Positions 59,008 through 64,000 of a stretch of 64,000 nucleotides of DNA are shown one piece after another (position 1 is the stretch's first letter; each line of letters starts with the position of its first letter). This DNA comes from Collinsella sp. AM33-4BH (GTDB taxonomy: Bacteria > Actinomycetota > Coriobacteriia > Coriobacteriales > Coriobacteriaceae). The position numbers and the translations under genes are program-made. The stretch is from positions 55,085 through 119,084 of the forward strand of contig NZ_QSIN01000008.1 of the NCBI RefSeq assembly GCF_003469205.1, written 5' to 3'. Below the pieces are notes generated by a model. The model worked only from the letters and a program-made list of their open reading frames with translations. It ran no database searches and had not been told where the DNA came from.

Positions 59008-61908
59008 TTACGACAGCTTGACAATCGGTGCAAAGCCCTTCATGAGCTTTTTGGTCTGGCCGGTCTTTTCGAATTGAACCTCGATCATGTCTCCGGCGAC
59101 CGAGATCACGGTACCGGTGCCAAAGGTCTTGTGGCTCACGGTATCGCCCGCGGCAAAGTCCTGCGACGCGCTGGCGCGATCGACCTTGCGCTCCACCGTC
59201 GGCGACACCTTGGACGACGGCTTTTTAGCTCGCGGCGCGCCCGAACCAAAGGTCGAGGCAACACGGCCGGCGTCGGGCGAAACCCCGCGATGGCGCTCGG
59301 TGCCATAGGTGCTGCCACCAAAGAAATCGTCGAAGCTCGATCCGCCGCGCGAACCGGAACCGCCGGTCGAGCGCGTATGCGAACCGAACACCTTGCCGCC
59401 ATACATATCCGAGCCCATGCCCGAGCCAAAGGTGCCGTGACGGTCGCCGCGCTTCTCCCAGCCCGTGCCCTCAAAACCGGCAGAACCGATACCGCTAAAC
59501 TCGATATCCTCAAACGGAATCTCGTTGAGGAAGCGAGAGCGCGGGTTGGCAGAGGTCGAGCCGTAGGTGCGACGCGTGGCCGCATAGGTCAGGAACAGGC
59601 GCTTACGGGCACGCGTGATGGCAACGTAGGCCAGGCGACGCTCCTCCTCGAGCTTGCCCGGGTCATCGCTGCCGCCAAAGTCGTGCACGTGCGGGAAGAT
59701 ACCCTCCTCCATGCCGGCCACGAACACCGCCGGGAACTCCAGGCCCTTGGCGGAGTGGATGGTCATCATGGTAATGGCATGCGTCTCGCCGGCCAGGGAA
59801 TCCAGGTCGGAGCGCAGGGCCAGCCACTCCATGAGTGCCGGCAGTGCCTTACAGGTGAGCGGACCGTAGGTGCGCTCGATCTCGTCGGCATGCACGGCGC
59901 CCGCCGGTAGCTCTGTTGGCACGGCATACGCGTTGCCCGCGATGGCGGCGGCCAGGGCATCCTGCGGCGAGAGCGCCGGGGCGGCTAGGCTATCGAGCGG
60001 ATTGGAGCCCGCGGCGTCACGAGCGCCGACAAGTGCCTCAAACGAGGATGCCGGAGCGGACGGCCCCGGCTCGGACGCGGGCGCACTCACCACGACGGAC
60101 TCGGACTCGGCGACGGACGGCACGTCGGCAACACCGGCCGCGCGCAGCTCTTCTAGACTCTCGAGCGTACCCTCGATATCCTCGTGCGTCTCCTCAAATT
60201 CGGCGGCGACGCCCAGGAATTCCTGGATGTTCTCGGCGCGGCTCTCGGACTCCATGGTGCCCTCGGCGCGGAACGCCTGCAGCAGGCCCGTCTTGTCGAC
60301 AATCATCTCGACGACGTCCTTGAGCTCGCCGTCCATGCGGCGGCCCTCGCGCACCAGCGCCACAAAACTCGACAGGCCGTTGCGCACCTTCGCGCTAAAC
60401 ATGCCCGTCTCGGCTGTTGCGATCTCGCAGGCCTGGAAGAACGAGCAACGGTTGCCGCGCGCAAGCTGCTCGATCTTTTGGATCGAGGTGGAGCCGATGC
60501 CGCGACGCGGCGTGTTGATGACGCGCTTGACGCTCATCTCGTCTGCCGGGTTCACGATCATCTTGAGGTAGGCCATGACGTCGCGGATCTCGGCACGGTC
60601 GAAGAATCGCGTGCCGCCCACAATCTTGTAGGGCACGCCCGCGCGCAGGAACATATCTTCGAGAATACGCGACTGGGCGTTGGTGCGATAGAACACAGCG
60701 ATGTCGTCGTAGCTCGTGCCCTTGGAGTGCAGCTTTTCGATCTCGCCGGCAATCCAGCGGCCCTCGTCGCGCTCATCGCTTGCCTGGAAGGCCTGGATCT
60801 TCTCGCCGTCGCCCTCGGCCGTAAACAGGCGCTTGTCCTTGCGTTGCGAGTTGTGACGCACCACGGCGCTGGCGGCGCTCAGGATATGACCCGTGGAGCG
60901 GTAGTTCTGCTCCAGCTTAACGGTCTTGCAGTTTTTAAAGTCCTGCTCAAAGTCCAGGATGTTGGTGATGTCGGCGCCACGCCAGCTATAAATGGACTGG
61001 TCATCGTCGCCCACGACCATAAGGTTTTGGTACTTGGCGGCCAGCAGGTTGGCAATTTCGTACTGGACGTGGTTGGTGTCCTGATACTCGTCGACGCTAA
61101 TGTAGCGGAAGCGCTCTTGGTACTTGTCGAGCACCTCGGGGCGGGTGCGCAGAAGCTCGAGCGTGCGCACGAGCAGGTCGTCGAAGTCCATCGCGTTGGC
61201 GGCGCGCAGGCGGCGCTCCAGCTCCAGGTAGACCTGCGCGGCCTTTTTGTCGTTGGGGCTATCGGCGGACTTGAGCATGTCCTCGGGCCCGATCATGGCG
61301 TTTTTGGCCGAGCTGATCTTGCTGCGGATCATATTGATGGGGAATTGCTTTTGCTCGATGCCGAGTGCCTGCATAATATCACGCACCATGCGCTTTGAGT
61401 CATCGTCATCGTAGATGGTGAACTGACCGGTGTAGCCCAGCAGGTCGGCGTCCTCGCGCAGCATGCGCACGCACATGGCATGGAAGGTACACACCCACAT
61501 GCCGCGGGTGCCGCTGGGAATGAGTGCTGCCAGACGCTCGCGCATCTCGGCCGCGGCCTTATTGGTAAACGTGATGGCAAGAACCTGCCAAGGCTTAACA
61601 CCCAGGTCGCCGAGCATATGTGCGATGCGGAAGGTCAAGACGCGGGTTTTGCCCGAGCCGGCACCGGCGAGCACCAGCAACGGGCCCTCGGTGGTCAGAA
61701 CTGCCTCGCGCTGGGCGGGATTAAGGCTGTCGATGTCGACAAACGGCTTTGCGGGCGCAGGAGCCGGCGCGGGAGCGTCGTAGATGTCGAGCGGGACGAG
61801 TTCGGGCTCCGGCGCAGCGGGGGCGACGTATACATCGAGCGGCACGGGTTCCGGCGCGGGAGGCACGGGTACCGTGGTGTTCTTTTCCCAGGGCAAGGGC
61901 TGGGTCAT
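59008..61908 (-). CDS. pcrA: UvrD/PcrA-type ATP-dependent DNA helicase
   Basis: The 966-residue superfamily 1A helicase has LNPAQREAV, Walker A GAGSGKT, VDEYQDTN (Walker B), GDDDQSIYSWRGA, YRSTGHIL, HSAKGLEFP and VAITRARK. It unwinds DNA in repair and removes RecA. A Pro/Ala-rich leader (residues 1-65) and an insertion of about 100 residues (about 585-685) inside domain 2B distinguish it from the Bacillus enzyme. The C-terminal end has a Gly/Ser-rich linker and the RNA-polymerase-binding type domain (GDTVSHKTFGTGTVISV). ATG at 61908 has GAGGAG upstream. Confidence 0.93.
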   Translation of the reverse strand: MTQPLPWEKNTTVPVPPAPEPVPLDVYVAPAAPEPELVPLDIYDAPAPAPAPAKPFVDIDSLNPAQREAVLTTEGPLLVLAGAGSGKTRVLTFRIAHMLGDLGVKPWQVLAITFTNKAAAEMRERLAALIPSGTRGMWVCTFHAMCVRMLREDADLLGYTGQFTIYDDDDSKRMVRDIMQALGIEQKQFPINMIRSKISSAKNAMIGPEDMLKSADSPNDKKAAQVYLELERRLRAANAMDFDDLLVRTLELLRTRPEVLDKYQERFRYISVDEYQDTNHVQYEIANLLAAKYQNLMVVGDDDQSIYSWRGADITNILDFEQDFKNCKTVKLEQNYRSTGHILSAASAVVRHNSQRKDKRLFTAEGDGEKIQAFQASDERDEGRWIAGEIEKLHSKGTSYDDIAVFYRTNAQSRILEDMFLRAGVPYKIVGGTRFFDRAEIRDVMAYLKMIVNPADEMSVKRVINTPRRGIGSTSIQKIEQLARGNRCSFFQACEIATAETGMFSAKVRNGLSSFVALVREGRRMDGELKDVVEMIVDKTGLLQAFRAEGTMESESRAENIQEFLGVAAEFEETHEDIEGTLESLEELRAAGVADVPSVAESESVVVSAPASEPGPSAPASSFEALVGARDAAGSNPLDSLAAPALSPQDALAAAIAGNAYAVPTELPAGAVHADEIERTYGPLTCKALPALMEWLALRSDLDSLAGETHAITMMTIHSAKGLEFPAVFVAGMEEGIFPHVHDFGGSDDPGKLEEERRLAYVAITRARKRLFLTYAATRRTYGSTSANPRSRFLNEIPFEDIEFSGIGSAGFEGTGWEKRGDRHGTFGSGMGSDMYGGKVFGSHTRSTGGSGSRGGSSFDDFFGGSTYGTERHRGVSPDAGRVASTFGSGAPRAKKPSSKVSPTVERKVDRASASQDFAAGDTVSHKTFGTGTVISVAGDMIEVQFEKTGQTKKLMKGFAPIVKLS

Positions 61909-62047
61909 GGGCGACTCCTCATCTGACGGACGGCGCGCCTGCGGGCAGCGCCATAGTTTGAGCCGTACCAGTATACCGAGCCGCGCGGACACCAACGCAA
62001 ATCACACCACGACTCCGTGCGCCACCATCGGACCCACCCCATCGCCC

Positions 62048-62092
62048 AAAAAAGAGGGCAGCATAGACCTTTTGGTCATGCCACCCTCTTTG
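62048..62092 (-). terminator. terminator of uppP
   Basis: AAAGAGGGCAGCATAGACC and GGTCATGCCACCCTCTTT pair with small bulges; on the minus strand the arm ends in CTCTTTTTTGGG. Confidence 0.85.
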
Positions 62093-62135
62093 AATGACAA
62101 GCTGTCGCTCTGGCCGCCGCGCAGCGTCGACTAAG

Positions 62136-63116
62136 TTAGAGGCCGAGCATGGGCTCCAGAACGAAGAAGTATGCGAGCACTACGATGCCCAGGATGATGC
62201 GGTAAACACCGAAGCACTTAAAGTCGTGACGGCGGACGAAGCCCATGAGCCACTTGATGGCGATGAGCGAAACCACAAAGGCAACAACGCAGCCCACGCC
62301 CAAGATGGCGATCTCGTTGGTGCCGAACGTGCCGCCCTTGATGAAGTACTTGACCAGCTTGAGCGCACTCGCGCCAAACATGACAGGAATGGCCAGGAAG
62401 AACGTGAACTTAGACGCCACCGAGCGCGTGCAGCCCAAAAGCAGGCCGCCGATGATGGTAGAACCGGAGCGAGACGTACCAGGCACCAGCGAAAGCACCT
62501 GGAAGCAGCCGATACCCAGCGCAGTCTTCCAGCTGAGGTCCTCGAGCGTGGCGATGGAACCAAAGTCCAGGTTCTCGTCATCGTCCTCATCCTCAGCGGT
62601 AGCCGTGGCGGGCGCCGCAAAGTGCGCACCGGCGGGACGTCCACCCGACACCACAGCACGCGAACCAAACGAACCGGCAACGGCCATTTCCTCGCGCTTG
62701 CTCGCGCGCCAGTTCTCGATCACGATAAACAGCACGCCGTACACGATGAGCGCCAGCGCCACGACGGGAGCATTGTAGAAATGCTCCTCCATCCAGTCGT
62801 TGAGCGGCAGGCCGATCGCCGCCGCAGGAATGCAACCGAGCACAATCTTGCCCCACAGCACCCAGGTGTCGCGACGGCCCTCCTTGCCCTTGCTAGGCGA
62901 GAACGGGTTGAGCTCGTGGAAAAACAGCACGCAGACGGCCAGAATGGCGCCGAGCTGAATCACGACCAGGAACATATTCCAGAACGTCTCGCTCACGTTC
63001 ATCTTGACGAACTCGTCCACCAAGATCATGTGGCCCGTCGACGAAACGGGCAGCCATTCGGTGATGCCCTCGACCAGGCCCATGAAGGCAGATTTTAGAA
63101 GCTCGATAATATCCAA
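62136..63116 (-). CDS. uppP: undecaprenyl-diphosphatase UppP (BacA)
   Basis: The 326-residue membrane enzyme recycles undecaprenyl pyrophosphate for cell-wall synthesis. It has EGITEWLPVSSTGHMIL and PGTSRSGSTI. About 50 residues (140-190, with EDEDDDENLD) are inserted between the third and fourth hydrophobic blocks, as compared with the usual 270 residues. I chose TTG at 63116 because LDIIELLKSAFMG aligns with the usual start and GAGGGGGTCCC precedes it; the longest frame begins at 63185. Confidence 0.88.
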   Translation of the reverse strand: MDIIELLKSAFMGLVEGITEWLPVSSTGHMILVDEFVKMNVSETFWNMFLVVIQLGAILAVCVLFFHELNPFSPSKGKEGRRDTWVLWGKIVLGCIPAAAIGLPLNDWMEEHFYNAPVVALALIVYGVLFIVIENWRASKREEMAVAGSFGSRAVVSGGRPAGAHFAAPATATAEDEDDDENLDFGSIATLEDLSWKTALGIGCFQVLSLVPGTSRSGSTIIGGLLLGCTRSVASKFTFFLAIPVMFGASALKLVKYFIKGGTFGTNEIAILGVGCVVAFVVSLIAIKWLMGFVRRHDFKCFGVYRIILGIVVLAYFFVLEPMLGL

Positions 63117-63365
63117 AGGGACCCCCTCGTTAGACACCCGCCGGTAGATGTTCTGCGGACGATGCGGGCGATGTCCCATTATCAACCGTTGGCGGTGCGA
63201 CCGCGCCTACCCTTACCAAAAAACTCGCCCGTTCACAGAATTGCGAGCAGTTAAACCGAAATCCTTGGGTATAACTGCAACAAGATAAAGTGTCCGGCGG
63301 TCAACGCACCCGCGCCCGCCCGACGCACGAGCCCCGCGCCCGTGCGATAGACCAAGGAGGAAACC

Positions 63366-63803
63366 ATGAACGAGGGCTACACCAAGGTATTTGTTTCACT
63401 CGACGGTACTGAGCAGCAGGATTTTGTGCTCGCACGCGCCATCAAAGTCGCCGCGAACAACGGCGCTAAGCTGATCATCGGCCACGTCATCGATTCCACG
63501 GCACTCGAGAGCGCCGGCTCCTATCCGGTCGACCTGGTCAACGGCCTAGAGGAGGCATTTAAGAACTCCATCGCCAAGCAGCTCGAAGAGGCCAAGGCCA
63601 ATCCCGACATTCCCGAGGTCGAGGTCATGATTCGCGCCGGCCGCATTCGCGAGACGCTCAAGGACGAGATGCTCGACGTGGTCAAGCCCGACCTGGTGCT
63701 CTGCGGCGCCCGCGGCCTGTCCTCGATCAAGTATGCGCTACTGGGTTCAATTTCGACGTTCCTGCTGCGCAATACGGACTGCGACATTTTGGTTGTGAAG
63801 TAG
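63366..63803 (+). CDS. universal stress protein
   Basis: The 145-residue UspA-fold protein has the start KVFVSLDGTEQQDFVLARAI and the ATP-type motif GARGLSSIKYALLGSISTFL (G-x2-G-x9-G-S). It probably binds ATP and acts in stress survival. AAGGAGGAAACC precedes the ATG. It is a single gene, divergent from uppP. Confidence 0.93.
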   Translation: MNEGYTKVFVSLDGTEQQDFVLARAIKVAANNGAKLIIGHVIDSTALESAGSYPVDLVNGLEEAFKNSIAKQLEEAKANPDIPEVEVMIRAGRIRETLKDEMLDVVKPDLVLCGARGLSSIKYALLGSISTFLLRNTDCDILVVK

Positions 63804-63831
63804 CGTTGCTCCCACCGGCCGCGGGGCCTGC

Positions 63832-63893
63832 GGGGTTTCCACGGGCACGTCCTCGCCGCGTTGCGGCTGCGGGATGTGCCCTTAGGAAACCCC
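63832..63893. repeat. imperfect hairpin after the universal stress gene
   Basis: GGGGTTTCCACGGGCAC (63832) pairs with GTGCCCTTAGGAAACCCC (63876-63893), with one bulge. A second stretch of alternating CGCGGCC follows. No gene is seen in 63804-64000. Confidence 0.5.
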
Positions 63894-63949
63894 TCCCGGC
63901 CTCGCGGCCTTCGCGGCCTTACTTCAGCGAGTTGGCTGATAAAAGATGG

Positions 63950-63981
63950 CGTGCCGCCCCGTTTGGGGCGGCACGTTTTGT
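63950..63981 (+). terminator. terminator near the window end
   Basis: CGTGCCGCCCC and GGGGCGGCACG pair around GTTT, followed by TTTTGTTT. Confidence 0.85.
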
Positions 63982-64000
63982 TTGGGCTGCACGTTTTTGT

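Overview
The window looks like chromosomal DNA from a high-G+C gut actinobacterium of the class Coriobacteriia, most likely Collinsella (C. aerofaciens group). The basis is codon use rich in GCC, CTG and GAG, dense PTS sugar uptake of lactose, beta-glucoside and amino-sugar type, a GalNAc/tagatose-6-phosphate route, and small palindromic intergenic elements. This assignment is inference from gene content; no rRNA or marker phylogeny is available here. I see no phage genes, transposase, integrase, rRNA or CRISPR array.

Layout. 0-5.9 kb: lactose-type PTS locus (IIA, LacI regulator, IICB, 6-phospho-beta-galactosidase). 5.9-8.7 kb: a DUF4143-type AAA ATPase flanked by a four-unit 80-bp hairpin array and a four-unit 34-bp direct-repeat array, then a Phd/ParE-type toxin-antitoxin pair. 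8.7-13.1 kb: DeoR regulator, aldose 1-epimerase, an orphan mannose-family IIB whose active-site His is Tyr, tRNA-Thr(CGT), a secreted protein and a small orphan. 13.1-23.9 kb: amino-sugar catabolism (YhcH, a nagA remnant, LacC, LacX, flavodoxin, NagA, AgaS, GntR regulator, then a mannose-family PTS operon IIA-YajC-IIB-IIC-IID). 23.9-32.5 kb: DUF2975/HTH pair, SurA-like membrane protein, isocitrate dehydrogenase-type enzyme, HEAT-like protein, membrane protein, a beta-hydroxyacid dehydrogenase with a Cys/His-rich tail, DegV, HPF and a solute-binding lipoprotein. 33-39 kb: a nuclease-like gene broken by one in-frame TAG, ComF, RicT, HolB and Tmk. 39-49 kb: zinc-ribbon membrane protein, secreted protein with a small membrane peptide, TopA, HypB-HypA, TatC-TatA, STAS protein, class I aminotransferase. 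49-64 kb: NhaA, Mn-dependent pyrophosphatase, ROK kinase, a cellobiose-type PTS (IIA, IIB, IIC) with a GH1 enzyme and GntR regulator, ManA, PcrA, UppP and a universal stress protein.

How the sugar genes fit. Lactose imported by the PTS becomes lactose-6-phosphate and is cut by LacG to glucose and galactose-6-phosphate. GalNAc or GlcNAc imported by the mannose-family PTS is deacetylated by NagA, and GalN-6-P is converted by AgaS to tagatose-6-phosphate. LacC phosphorylates tagatose-6-phosphate, so both routes could meet there. Galactose-6-phosphate isomerase and tagatose-bisphosphate aldolase are not in the window. A palindrome of the ACTGGT..ACCAGT type lies upstream of agaS and of the mannose-family PTS and is the probable operator of the GntR regulator at 19.0-19.8 kb. 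A second motif, GTGAACGGT, recurs in the control regions of the lactose and the mannose-family PTS genes and may mark a shared regulator.

The intergenic DNA is unusually structured: two 150-bp elements with perfect 25-bp inverted ends, two roughly 220-bp palindromic elements with related ends, GACGTTCC-type palindromes, and a 130-bp nested hairpin. Many reported protein starts are set by a Shine-Dalgarno sequence a few bases upstream rather than by the longest frame.
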